From NCBI GenBank assembly GCA_023421955.1, contig JAEZSE010000005.1, positions 1 through 64,000 on the forward strand: DNA of 64,000 nucleotides, given 5' to 3'. Below, one piece after another: positions 1 through 10,400 of this stretch. This DNA comes from Bacillota bacterium. GTDB lineage: Bacteria > Bacillota > Clostridia > Christensenellales > UMGS416. A model generated the notes under the pieces. The model made no database searches. It saw only the letters and a program-made list of their open reading frames with translations, and had not been told where the DNA came from. Positions within the stretch are counted from its first letter, which is position 1. The number at the start of each line of letters is the position of its first letter. The position numbers and the translations under genes are program-made.

Positions 1-49
1 TCTACTACACTAATGGCAGCCTGACCACTGGTAGGACCTATTATTACAA
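1..49 (+). repeat. 49-bp exact direct repeat, copy 1 (FN3-coding)
   Basis: Bases 1-49 are identical to 7221-7269, in the same orientation and reading frame. The identity may extend further left, outside the window. The two copies bracket the block holding the two RCC1 lipoproteins and the LRR protein. Confidence 0.9.
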
Positions 50-125
50 GGTACGTGCCTATCATCTGGAGGGTACTACGAAGGTTTATGGGTCATGGTC
101 GAAGGTGGTGTACGCGAAGCCCTGA
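1..125 (+). CDS. C-terminal end of a fibronectin type III domain protein (5' end outside window)
   Basis: The reading frame is open from the first base (codons start at position 3) and ends at TGA 123-125. The visible residues (YYTNGSLTTGRTYYYKVRAY and a short tail) are the last strands of an FN3 domain. They match the FN3 tails of the mosaic protein at 7424-12769 and the FN3 remnant at 6888-7312. Such domains are spacers in secreted or surface proteins. The first 49 bases are identical to 7221-7269. The rest of the protein is not visible, so its function cannot be given. Confidence 0.7.
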   Translation, partial: YYTNGSLTTGRTYYYKVRAYHLEGTTKVYGSWSKVVYAKP

Positions 126-248
126 GCCAAATAAAGATGATCAGAAAATAGCCCGAGAATTTATTATGGGTGATCTCAAGAGGGGAAGGATCCACTTAAA
201 CAATGCCTAGCGATGGTTTGGGTGGGCATAGCATGTCAAGAGGATCCC

Positions 249-269
249 GACTCCGGCCGGGGTCTTTTT
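249..269 (+). terminator. Rho-independent terminator after the FN3 protein
   Basis: The stem GACTCC/GGGGTC closes a GGCC loop and is followed by five T. It lies about 125 bases downstream of the FN3 stop codon. Confidence 0.55.
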
Positions 270-439
270 CATTTCCTATACAATACGTATAACACATCAT
301 CAATGGACATGATATTGTGCTATGAAGATGAGATGGTACCGGCCAGGTACGACCTTGAATCAACGCTGCTTAAAGTAGGCCATCATCTCTCTCCAATATG
401 TATTGGTGTCCTAAAACTTTCAATTCTTAAGGAGTTAAT

Positions 440-592
440 ATGCAATTGAATTTAACACAAAAAGGTCGTATTATAATTTATAAATATGGGAATATATTGA
501 AGTTAACTACCGATCTAGATTCAATTGTTTCCAGACATATCGGGCAAGACATAAATCATCCACTAAATAGATATGTTTATGTCAATAAATAG
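440..592 (+). CDS. Small hypothetical protein, 50 aa
   Basis: ATG at 440 has a well-placed AAGGAG ribosome binding site at 429-434 (5-base spacer) and is followed by 50 sense codons. The product starts MQLNLTQKGR and is lysine- and isoleucine-rich, with no signal peptide or membrane segment. I recognise no family. The gene is A+T-rich compared with the core genes of the window and stands alone between a terminator and an RCC1 lipoprotein gene. It could be a gene fragment left by recombination. The strong ribosome binding site is the main reason to list it. Confidence 0.4.
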   Translation: MQLNLTQKGRIIIYKYGNILKLTTDLDSIVSRHIGQDINHPLNRYVYVNK

Positions 593-841
593 TAGCTGAG
601 AGGGTGGGATTTGAGCCCATGCATGCCAAAGTTTCTCCAGGTTTTGAGGGGTAGTTGTATACAGGTATTCCGTGGTTGAGAAGCAGAGGTGCGCCAATGA
701 ATGCGAATCCTATGTCGATTAAGGAATAGTATAGGAGCATGCTGCGCAACCGGACACTGACTGTGAGACAGAAACTTGCTCTGTGCAAGGCATATGCCTA
801 AGTGAATACCATATACCCTTATTTCTGTATGGGAGCAGAGT

Positions 842-3127
842 ATGAATAGAATCGCTTTCCTGTCCCTCGCCGCACTAATATGTGCGTCCCTATGCTCATG
901 CGGCGCACCCGTCGCACAGCCATCCGCCTTGCCGTCGCTCTCATTCACCCTGGAAGTGACAGCCGAGCCGACGCCCACCCCTACACTTGAACCAATCCCC
1001 ACGCCCGAACCCACACCGGAGCCCACGTCCACACCTGTGCCGAGAGCGCCCGTAACGCAACTCGCGGCGGGCTATCATTGCTTCTTCCTCCTGTGTGAAG
1101 ACGGTTCTGTATGGGCTTGGGGAAAGAATCAATACGGGCAGCTTGGCGATGGCACAACGGAGGACCATTGGAAGTTTGTCAAAATCATGGAAGATGTCAA
1201 AAAGATCACCCCCTACTTTGCAATCAAGAACGACGACAGCCTGTGGGTATGGGGAAACGGTGACTTACCGCTGCACCGCAACGGTAGCACGCTCTGGTCG
1301 TGGGGTGGGGAAAGCCCCGCGCCGCGGCAGATCATGACGGGCGTCAAGGACGCCAACATGAGCCTGATCTTGAAGACGGACGGAACCCTTTGGGCATGGG
1401 GAAGCATGCGGTTCTTCCTCGGGGATGGATATTCCGGCGATTATGAATGGCTCAACAGATATCAAAATGAAGAGCTCGGTTATAATCCGATCGAAAACGC
1501 CCGCAAGATCATGGACAATGTAAAGAGCATCCCCCAAACGGAAGGCCAGACATTCATCGCAATCAAAAAGGACGGCTCGCTGTGGTTATGGGGTGATACG
1601 GGTCTAAAGAAATATCCTAAAAATACGACGATGGACCCGTTTAAGACTGAATCCAGTCTGGAATTTGGCGGGCAATTAATTGAAAGCACGACGCTCATAA
1701 AGCCTGAGAGAATCCTAGATGGCGTGCAGTCCGCTGTGATATTGAACGGCGGGTTGCGCAGCGCCGTGGTGGTGCTGAAAACCGATGGGACCCTGCAGGG
1801 ATGGGGCGAAGGCATTGACAACGATCACAGCTTGAAAAGCATCGCGGGAGGTAAAAGCGGTTCGGTGAAAAAGTTCCCTGAAATACTGGCATTGTATAAT
1901 GAAGACAATAAAAAAACCCGGATGATCACTGGATACGGATCGGTTTTCTATATGGTTACCGAGGATGGGAACCTGCTTTGTAACGGCATCCAACCAATCG
2001 CAACGGATGTAAAAATAGCAGCTGCCGGTCCCGGTGGTGTGCTGGCATTGAAAAATGACGGGAGCCTTTGGATGAAGGGCGAGTATGACGCTTCTTCAGA
2101 CACCGCCAGTTGGGACATGATTGCAGAGGATGAATGGAACACCGGCATTGCACCCATCATGAAGCGGGATGCGTTCGGCGTCCACACAGGGATTTCTGCC
2201 ACGGCCACATATAATATGAATGACATGGTGGTGCAGTCCTTCATGGTGGATGGATCCCGGAAAGACCTGTTAACCCGCAGCGACTGCTATTTCGGCGTTT
2301 CTTCACCGATGATGAATATCGGCCCATCATTCAACAATGCGTTTTACCTGAACTATTTCGAACTGGCTGATGCCTTTACCGGAAAAACCATATGCCGCGC
2401 GTTTCAAGGGTTTTCGCTCGTCAAGATCAATGAGAATTTCTTTGGGCCGGAAGCGGAGGTTTCTTTAACCAATTCTTATCCCCTCTCCCTGCCGGAATAT
2501 ATCGGGAAGTATTCTGCCGATAAATCCATTGTAGTGCCCAAAACCTGCACTGTGGTGGAGCTTGAGAAGTTGTATCAACAAATCGTGCCGAAGGAATACA
2601 ACTATTACGCACAGCCGGATCCGATTCCAGAAAGGGTAGACTCCCGGATACCGCGCGATCGGGATAATGAGCGGCTCACCGGCAATTATCACCACGGCGA
2701 CGATTACACTCCCGAACCTGGGACGGGAGAAAAAAGTATTAGCGTTGCGGTGGCCCGATTTGCCGATGGGAGCGAGAGGGTACTGCTTGTGGAAACGGAA
2801 TTTCCGGACGACAAGAGGATTATCCAGAGGGAGTTATTCTCAGGAACCGTGCTTAGAAAATACAACAAGACGACTAAGAAAGCGGAGTGGAATCGCACAT
2901 ACCTCAGGAAGTTGAATCCGAAGTCAAAACTTGTTGAGCCTATCAAGGATCAGCCGCTTGAAAGTTATAGCGGTGGCCTAGAGGCATTGGAAAGCTATGT
3001 GCAAAAAAAGGATGTCGCTTCTTTGAAAAAGATCGTCCGTGAAGCCAAAACAGTCGGTGACCTTCGAAAGGCATACGAGCTGCTTCTGGACAAATACTGG
3101 TACATCCCTGCTATGAAAACTAAGTAG
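842..3127 (+). CDS. RCC1-repeat lipoprotein, 761 aa
   Basis: Residues 1-19 form a lipoprotein signal peptide ending in the lipobox LCSC (lipidated Cys20), so the protein should be anchored on the outer face of the membrane. A Pro/Thr-rich linker (about 44-66) follows. From about 70 to 420 there are RCC1-type beta-propeller repeats, seen as recurring DGSVWAWG, DGTLWAWG and DGSLWLWG motifs with GQLGDG turns. The C-terminal third has no family I recognise. A weak GGGAG precedes the ATG. It is paralogous to the frameshifted gene at 4919-6885 and shares the RCC1 repeat type with the N-terminus of the protein at 7424-12769. RCC1 propellers usually bind proteins or other ligands, and the partner here is unknown. 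Confidence 0.85.
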   Translation: MNRIAFLSLAALICASLCSCGAPVAQPSALPSLSFTLEVTAEPTPTPTLEPIPTPEPTPEPTSTPVPRAPVTQLAAGYHCFFLLCEDGSVWAWGKNQYGQLGDGTTEDHWKFVKIMEDVKKITPYFAIKNDDSLWVWGNGDLPLHRNGSTLWSWGGESPAPRQIMTGVKDANMSLILKTDGTLWAWGSMRFFLGDGYSGDYEWLNRYQNEELGYNPIENARKIMDNVKSIPQTEGQTFIAIKKDGSLWLWGDTGLKKYPKNTTMDPFKTESSLEFGGQLIESTTLIKPERILDGVQSAVILNGGLRSAVVVLKTDGTLQGWGEGIDNDHSLKSIAGGKSGSVKKFPEILALYNEDNKKTRMITGYGSVFYMVTEDGNLLCNGIQPIATDVKIAAAGPGGVLALKNDGSLWMKGEYDASSDTASWDMIAEDEWNTGIAPIMKRDAFGVHTGISATATYNMNDMVVQSFMVDGSRKDLLTRSDCYFGVSSPMMNIGPSFNNAFYLNYFELADAFTGKTICRAFQGFSLVKINENFFGPEAEVSLTNSYPLSLPEYIGKYSADKSIVVPKTCTVVELEKLYQQIVPKEYNYYAQPDPIPERVDSRIPRDRDNERLTGNYHHGDDYTPEPGTGEKSISVAVARFADGSERVLLVETEFPDDKRIIQRELFSGTVLRKYNKTTKKAEWNRTYLRKLNPKSKLVEPIKDQPLESYSGGLEALESYVQKKDVASLKKIVREAKTVGDLRKAYELLLDKYWYIPAMKTK

Positions 3128-3138
3128 GAGTGGATACC

Positions 3139-4809
3139 ATGAAAAGACTGTGGAAAAAACTGTCTGCTGCAACCATCCTGATCGTTGCAGTGCTGTTCTA
3201 TTTCGCGGCAAGCGCCATGGCGGAAGAGTCTGGCGATTTCGCCTATGAGGTCGTCAAAGGAAAAGCGACGATCACTGGTTACAACGGCAACGGCGGCGCG
3301 GTGACCATACCATCTAAATTGGGCGGGTATTTGGTGACCGCCATTGGAGAGAACGCTTTTGGGGATAATCAACTTTTAACCAGCGTGGTTATCCCGGAGG
3401 GGGTGACCAGCATTGACCGCAGTGCGTTCGCATTCTGCATAAAAATGACGAGCATAAAAATCCCCGCCAGCGTAACCAAAATCGGGGAGGAAGCTTTTGT
3501 TTATTGCGAGTTACTTGCAGACATTCAAGTCGATGCGTCAAACTCAAAGTATTGTAGTCAGGATGACGTTCTATTCAATAAGAAGACGACACTGATACAA
3601 TACCCTCTCGGTCACGTCAGAACAAACTATACGATTCCAAAAAGCGTAACCAATATAGTAGACAACGCGTTATCCGGTTGTAATTACCTCAGAGAGATTA
3701 TTGTTCCGGCGAGCGTGACCGACGGCCTTGCGGTAAATTTGGGTGATTGCGTTAGCTTGGAAACGATCACTGTTAATGCGGCGAATTCCGTATATGCCAG
3801 CCAGGATGGTGTTTTATTCAATAAGGCGAAGACCATTTTACTAAAATACCCAATTGGTAATGTGAGAACCAGCTATACTATCCCAAGCACTGTAAACAGG
3901 ATTGAGGATTGGTCATTCCATAATTGCAGCAACCTCACAGGTGTTGTGATTCCCAATAAAGTAACCTATATCGGGGATGGAGCATTCAGGTACAACAACC
4001 TATCCAGCTTAACAATTCCCAACGGCGTAACCTACATTGGGTCAGAGGCGTTTGGCTGGAGCTATATGCTAACGAGCGTATACATCCCCAGTAACGTATC
4101 CAGCATTGGTACTGGAGCATTTTGTTGCTGCAATAACCTGACGGCCATAAGCGTAAGTGATTCAAATTCAGTTTATTCCAGCCAGGATGGTGTACTATTC
4201 AACAAAGATAAAACTCGGTTGATACAGTACCCCAACGGCAATGACAGAACATCATATACAATTCCAGACGGCGTGATCAGCATAGAGGCACACAGATCCT
4301 TCTTTGAATGTACTAGATTGATAAATATTTCTTTTCCGGAAAGTATAGACAGTATCGGTGAATGTGCATTTGCTGACTGTAGAAACCTCGTTAGTGCAAT
4401 TTTTAGTGGGAACGCGCCATCCAATTTTGGTAATAGTGCTTTTGCAAATTGTTCCAAAAGCTTCACTATACTCTACGAGCCTGGCGCTTCGGGCTGGACT
4501 AACCCCTGGAATGAATATCCAACATCAGTCTTTGATTCAAATGCAAGTCATACCATCACAAATGATGTTAACGGTGTAACAGATAGTAAAGAACCCATAG
4601 AAAGTAAACCATACAGCGCTTCGACGGACATCAAGACCACAATCAACACGCCGGTGATCCCAACATCCGAAGAGGAACCTGCCCCGCCAGATAAAGGCAA
4701 CCAATGGTGGATCTTTGCGCTGGTCGTAGCGGGACTCATCGCCGTGGCATTCATCGCTTTGCATCTCGGCAGGATAAGCCGCAGGAAGATGCAAATCCAT
4801 AAGCATTGA
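3139..4809 (+). CDS. BspA-like leucine-rich-repeat membrane-anchored protein, 556 aa
   Basis: The ATG at 3139 lies 8 bases after AGGAG, which favours it over an in-frame GTG at 3130. Residues 1-30 are a signal peptide (MKRLWKK, hydrophobic core, SAMAEE). Residues about 35-440 are LRR_5/BspA-type repeats (AIGENAF, SIDRSAF, KIGEEAF, with IPxxVTxI strands). They are interrupted by three near-copies of a segment containing SQDGVLFNK and YTIP. After a Pro-rich stretch comes one membrane span (WWIFALVVAGLIAVAF) and a basic tail, so it is a type I surface protein. It starts 12 bases after the RCC1 lipoprotein stop, so the two are probably one transcript. BspA-like LRRs bind host or matrix proteins in other bacteria. 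A role in adhesion here is inference. Confidence 0.85.
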   Translation: MKRLWKKLSAATILIVAVLFYFAASAMAEESGDFAYEVVKGKATITGYNGNGGAVTIPSKLGGYLVTAIGENAFGDNQLLTSVVIPEGVTSIDRSAFAFCIKMTSIKIPASVTKIGEEAFVYCELLADIQVDASNSKYCSQDDVLFNKKTTLIQYPLGHVRTNYTIPKSVTNIVDNALSGCNYLREIIVPASVTDGLAVNLGDCVSLETITVNAANSVYASQDGVLFNKAKTILLKYPIGNVRTSYTIPSTVNRIEDWSFHNCSNLTGVVIPNKVTYIGDGAFRYNNLSSLTIPNGVTYIGSEAFGWSYMLTSVYIPSNVSSIGTGAFCCCNNLTAISVSDSNSVYSSQDGVLFNKDKTRLIQYPNGNDRTSYTIPDGVISIEAHRSFFECTRLINISFPESIDSIGECAFADCRNLVSAIFSGNAPSNFGNSAFANCSKSFTILYEPGASGWTNPWNEYPTSVFDSNASHTITNDVNGVTDSKEPIESKPYSASTDIKTTINTPVIPTSEEEPAPPDKGNQWWIFALVVAGLIAVAFIALHLGRISRRKMQIHKH

Positions 4810-4918
4810 AGTTTTCGATCGGTGCAGCTCTGACTAGATCTGAGAACATAAGGCCACTACGCCATGTTTGCCATAGCGTTCTATAACTATGAGGAATAAA
4901 GATACGCAGGAGGAGAGC

Positions 4919-6885
4919 ATGAAAAGAATCGCATTACTTTCCTTCGCCGCGCTCGTATGTGCTTCTCTCTATTCGTGCAATGCACCTGTCCTACAGACAT
5001 CCGTTTCAACGCCTACGTTTGCCCAGCAAGTGACCGCATTGCTCACGCCCAATCATACGTTTACACCTTCACCCGACCCCACACCTGTGTCTACGCCAAC
5101 ACCCACGCCGAGATCACCGGTCATACAACTCTCAGCGGGTAATCATTGCTTTTTTATACTGTGTGAGGATGGTTCTGTATGGGCCTGGGGCAAGAGCCAA
5201 TACGGACAGCTTGGCGACGGAACGACGGAGGATCGCTGGAAGTTTGTCAAGACATTGGATGGTGTTAAGAAAATTTCCCGTACTTCGCAATCAAGGATGA
5301 TGATAGCCTTTGGGTTTGGGGAAACGGCGATTTCCCGTTACACCGCAATGGCAGCACGCTCTGGTCATGGGGCGGGGAGAGCACTGCGCCGCGGCAGATC
5401 ATGGCGGGCGTCAAGGACGCCAACATGAGCCTGATACTCAAGACGAATGGAACGCTTTGGGCGTGGGGGAGTACACGGTTCTTCATTAATGAATATAACT
5501 TCGATAACCAGTGGCTTCAAAGATATCCGAATGAACTTGACGTGGCTAGGTTTGGTTCTTATCCGATTGAGAACCCGATAAAAGTAATGAACGATGTAGC
5601 GAGCATTCCCCAGACGGATGGCCAGACATTCATTGCGATCAAAACAGATGGATCGCTATGGCTTTGGGGGGATACAGGCCTTGAGAAATTTCCCAAAGAT
5701 ACGACTATGGACCCATTTAAAACAGAGTCTGACCTGGAGAATGGAGAGCAGTTAACTGAAAGCACGACGCTCATTAAGCCTGAGAAAATCTTGGATGGTG
5801 TGCAGTCCGCTGTCATACTCAACGGTGGTCTGCGCAGCACCGTGCTCGCATTGAAAACTGACGGAACACTGCTAGGGTGGGGCGAAGACATCTATGATGG
5901 ACGCTACAGGCAAATCTACTGTAGCGGCAAAAAGGGAGCAGTGAAGAAATTCCCGGAGATTCTATCTTTATCTCTCGGATCTGAGCAGAAAGAGCAGCCG
6001 ACACCAGTTGGCCAAAAAGTACGGGAGATAACCGGATATGGCTTTGACTTCTATGCTGTGACTGAAGAGGGGCAGCTGGTTTGGCGTGATATATATCCAC
6101 TTGCCACGGATGTTAAAACAGCTGTAGCGGGACCAGGTGGCGTGCTGGCACTGAAGAATGATGGAAGCCTTTGGATGAAACGTGAGTATAACGGGCCACT
6201 AGATGCGCCACTTCGGATGATAGATAACTACACCTATGTTGAGAAGTTCATCATCAACGGGCAAGAGAAGTTATTGTTCGTATACCGACCCACAACCGGG
6301 ATCTATTCACTGCCGGACGACACTGATAAGTTCTGCTACACTTACGGCTATGACTTTTACAGCGGTACTAACATGGATAACCCGTGGAGCCTGGAACTTT
6401 ACATGGATTATGTCGTTAATGGTACGGTTCAAAATTATGATGAAACACCCAAATACTACAACCGGGAATTCCCCAATAAACCAGTGTTGTTCTCCAAGTA
6501 TTTCAGTAAGGTGAAGTATAAGAAGGTCATGACGAAAGCTGAGCTAATTGCGTTCTATAAGGCCAACGTTCCGGCCAACCAACAGTTCTTCTTTTCAAAA
6601 TACGAAGCTTTCAGGCAACATGCGACGGACATTGTTGATTTCATGAATATGGCTAACAGAACAAACCCCGGAACATTCGTGGCTGTGCCGGAGTGGAAAA
6701 CCTATTCCGAGTTAGTTGAAGCTCTTAAGGGAGCGATTAAACAAAAATACGGGGTGACGGATGAGGACCTTACACTATACCCACTATTCTGCGATGAGGA
6801 GGTCGTAAATGCTTTACGGTTGATTGCCTTTGATGCTATCAGCGGGAGCTTTTCCGTCTGCAGCGATATGTTGAATCAAAGCTAG
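4919..6885 (+). pseudogene. Second RCC1-repeat lipoprotein, broken by a one-base deletion
   Basis: The ATG at 4919 follows AGGAGG at 4908-4913. The N-terminus (MKRIALLSFAALVCASLYSC) is a lipoprotein signal peptide almost copied from the paralogue at 842, followed by a Pro/Thr linker and RCC1 repeats. At 5279-5280 one base is missing relative to the paralogue: the frame leaves the RCC1 sequence and ends at 5428, while the RCC1 sequence continues in the next frame from 5281 to the stop at 6885. The downstream half could be translated from an internal ATG at 5401, but it would lack a signal peptide and half a propeller. The C-terminal portion differs strongly from the paralogue. A sequencing error cannot be excluded. 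Confidence 0.8.
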
Positions 6886-6887
6886 AG

Positions 6888-7312
6888 CATACCGCGGCGA
6901 CATCCGGCACTGGAACCTTCACGCTGCTGACTACGACGTCATGCACCTATTACACCAACACCAGTGTGTACACCGGTACTGCGTAATACTACAAGGTTCG
7001 CGCCTATCGGCTGGTGGGACCACAAAGGTGTATGGCGCATTCTCTGCGGTGGCATCTGCCAGGACTGCTCTGGGCACCCCTGGCTCTGTGAAGGCTGCCC
7101 CTGTGACCTACAACAGCATCAAGGTAACATGGAGTGCAGTGAGTGGTGTCACTCGATATGAACTGTGGCGCAGCACATCCTCTGGCGGTACTTACACGCT
7201 GGTGGCGGTAACGGCTTCGCTCTACTACACTAATGGCAGCCTGACCACTGGTAGGACCTATTATTACAATGTGCGTGCTTATCTGTACAGCAAGAAGAAG
7301 GAGGTTGTCTGA
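6888..7312 (+). pseudogene. Decayed fibronectin type III tail
   Basis: Translation in shifting frames gives parts of two FN3 domains: TSGTGTFTLLTTTSCTYYTN, then an in-frame TAA before YYKVRAYRLVG, a one-base loss near 7015, and then an intact run from TTKVYGAF to the stop at 7312 (SIKVTWSAVSGVTRYELW and YYTNGSLTTGRTYYYNVRAY). It begins directly after the stop of the broken RCC1 gene, with no start codon or ribosome binding site. It is best read as the end of a lost FN3 protein. It contains the 49-bp repeat shared with the left edge of the window. Confidence 0.7.
7221..7269 (+). repeat. 49-bp exact direct repeat, copy 2 (FN3-coding)
   Basis: Identical to bases 1-49 and in the same frame of an FN3 domain. 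Divergence starts at 7270 (aagg versus aatg). Confidence 0.9.
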
Positions 7313-7352
7313 GACCTAGACACATACTTTCACAATACAACTGATAATTATA

Positions 7353-7381
7353 TTGACATATTTTTACTTGCGCATTATCAT
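7353..7381 (+). promoter_or_regulatory. Sigma-A-type promoter of the RCC1-lipase mosaic gene
   Basis: TTGACA at 7353-7358 and TATCAT at 7376-7381 are separated by 17 bases, 42 bases upstream of the start codon at 7424. Confidence 0.75.
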
Positions 7382-7423
7382 TTTACCACTAATAACAATA
7401 TTGCATTAGCTGAGAGGGCAACT

Positions 7424-10400
7424 ATGAAGAATTTTATCAAAGCATCTCTAAGCTTCATCATGGCAATAGCTTTTTTGCTTTCCCCTATACGGTTGTCAAA
7501 TGGACACTTCTCCCAAATAGCTCGAGCTATAGAAAATTCTGATGTATATGTAACCAAAATTCCTGATAAAGTAGTTAAAGTGGCTGCAGGCTCTGGTTGG
7601 TCCGCAAACTCTGCCAGCCATTCGTTGATTCTTACAGAGTGTGGAGATGTTTGGGCATGCGGAGCAAATTCGTATGGTCAACTGGGGTTCGGATCTGTAA
7701 CCTATTCTGAAAAAACACCACGCAAAATCCCAAACTTAGCTCATGTACGAGATATAGATGCAGGACAACGCTTATCTTTAGCAATTACAGACACTAATGA
7801 GTTGTGGGCATGGGGCCAAAATAGTTACAATATATTAAGCCAAGACTCTACGAGCTATTATGCAAGCCCTGTAAAAATTGCTGATGATGTAGTTGACGTA
7901 GCGGCTGGTAATTCCAATATCTTAATCTTGAAGTCAAACGGTGATTTGTATGCACAAGGTTATTGGGGATACCATAATTCGGTCAGTTCCGATGTGGTGA
8001 TTAATAGGTTAGTAAAAGTATCGAGCAACATTAAGTCAATAGATTCGGGATATTATCACTCATTAGCGATTGCTACAAATGGTGATGTATATGCTTTTGG
8101 TGCATATGGCCTTGGCTCAACTGCCAAGTATTACGGCTCATTTGATGGCGTAAAATTCACCTTATCTAAAATTAACGGAGTAATCAATGCAAAAAAAGTA
8201 ATTTGCGGTGATAATCATAGTTTTGCAATAACAACCTCAAATGAGCTTTGGGGGTGGGGTGCAAATTCTGATGGCCGGTTAGGAACATCACAATTCGCGG
8301 CTTGGAATACTTTCGTCAACCCTACGAAGATTATGGATAATGTCAAGGACGCCTCTGGAGGTTGTTATCACTCACTCTTTCTAAAAAATAGTGGGGAGCT
8401 ATATACATCAGGACGAGGTTTTGAAGGCCAACTTGGTGTTTCAAACCCTTATGATAACTACGCCATACCGCAATTAATCATGACTGAGATGAGTGCTATA
8501 TCGGCAGGTGAAAGGCATTCATTAGGTGTAAAAGCCGATGGTGATATGTTTGCCTGGGGTAGTAATGACATGGGGCAGCTTGGTGCAGGAGATGGTCATC
8601 CACAAATAAACACGCCTACATTAATCATGGACAATGTTCAGAACCCCATCTCAATACCCGTTGTTAGTAAACCTAAGAAAGCTATATACATACTTCCTGG
8701 ATTTATGGGGTCCCGTTTATATGACATTAGTAATGATTTAGCATGGGTTAATAATGATGTAGTTAGGGATGATGTATTAAACGCATTTGCTTTGAAGTCA
8801 ACGTTATTTACATTAAACAATGATGGGTCTGGATCGAAATTACATGCCTATTTACAAGGTGGTGGCAGTCCGGACGACTATTCAATCCAAGATCCATATG
8901 GGACGGACGATGCATATAAAAACCTATTTCAAGCTTTATTGGCAGAGTTCGGCAGTCAGTATGATGTCATCTTTTATAATTACAATTGGCTAGGCGATCT
9001 CAATGAATCAGCACAATTGCTTGCAAATGATATTGATAAGAAAGGATACGACAAGGTTGTACTTGTAACCCATAGCACCGGCGGTTTGCTTGCGGCTACA
9101 TATATAGCATCTAGTAACAAGAATGTTGCGAAAGTCGAGCGCGCAGTACTAATAGCAGCACCGTTGTTAGGAACACTGACATCGCTTGAACCAGTTGAGA
9201 CAGGTAAAACATTATCGCTGGATAAAATGCTAAAGACACATCACATAGAGAATGACTTTGGCTTGACGTACCCACTCATTCACTCCTGGGTTCAGCAAGT
9301 CACTGAAAACTCACCAACAACATATCAACTTATGCCTGGGGTTGAGTACTGTAAAATACTATCCCCAATAATGACTAAGGATCCTTTCGGCGACTATAAA
9401 CCTGTATCAGGGAAAAATTACTATGCAACAATAAATAAAAGTCCGAATATGAATCGGAACTTAACGAATGGAAATCAGAGGAGCAACTCATACATAAGGG
9501 ATGTGGTGTTTTGTAAAGACATTGTTACAGTCTTGAAGCGTGTTAATACAACGTTGATAGGGAGCAGTGGCTGCATTAGCCGAGATCGCGAGGTCCGGAA
9601 GAGATTCTTGACACCCTATGTAGCGAACTATATTGACAGTCCATCTGCCGGATGCCGACTAGTTGACATATGTTACGATTATAACGGAGATGGAACCGTA
9701 CCTGCCATCAGTGCGTTCGCTGCCAAGTCGCCTGATGAATGTCAATTCCAGTACGCAGATTTTTGTACCTTAAATTTCAATCATGATGACTTAGCAAAGA
9801 AAGACGAAGCTATAGATTGCGTTATTGATGTCATTCACGGAAAGCAACCGATAGTCCCAATAGCTTCGCAATCGACTCAAAACGGTACCTCTAGAATGTT
9901 GCAGAGTATTAACACAAGTGATTTGGGGTTAGTTAAAGCCTATATACAAGCGGATCAATGTGTTCGTATGTATGTTTACGATATAGCTGGCAACCTTGTT
10001 GCAAGTGCTTTAGGTAGCGAGACTGTCGGGTTCGTAGAAAGTGATTTAATCTTTACGTCGTTTTCTGAGGCACCGAATTCCACAAATGCGACACTTTACC
10101 TACCAAACACAGGATATAAAATTGTGTTTTCTTACGGCGATGAAGCGGGTGTTCCTATCAATCTGGGCGTTTCTCTTTCCACACTAGACGGTGATGGGGT
10201 CCCTACAAGTAAGGGAAGCTACATAGCCACTGTAACAAAGGATCAAGGTGAACTTATTCGGTTAGATATGACCTCTATTGTTGTTGACAGCCAGAACATT
10301 GGGTCGCTGTCTTCTTCAGGCGATGTACCTGTTCAAAACTATTATGACCAATGGGAGACTATGGATAGCCTTACGCTAAACTCCATCGGGGAGACAGCGG

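Noticed and set aside
213..449. 78-codon frame after the first FN3 fragment
   Set aside because: It has no ribosome binding site and contains the hairpin plus T-run of a terminator. Its end overlaps a better-supported small gene at 440.
577..1032. Minus-strand frame rich in Gly/Val
   Set aside because: It is the antisense of the Pro/Thr-rich linker of the RCC1 lipoprotein, so its composition is an artefact of the other strand.
5401..6885. Separate RCC1 gene starting at ATG 5401
   Set aside because: The ATG is an internal methionine of the RCC1 repeats, there is no ribosome binding site, and RCC1 sequence continues upstream in the same frame to 5281.
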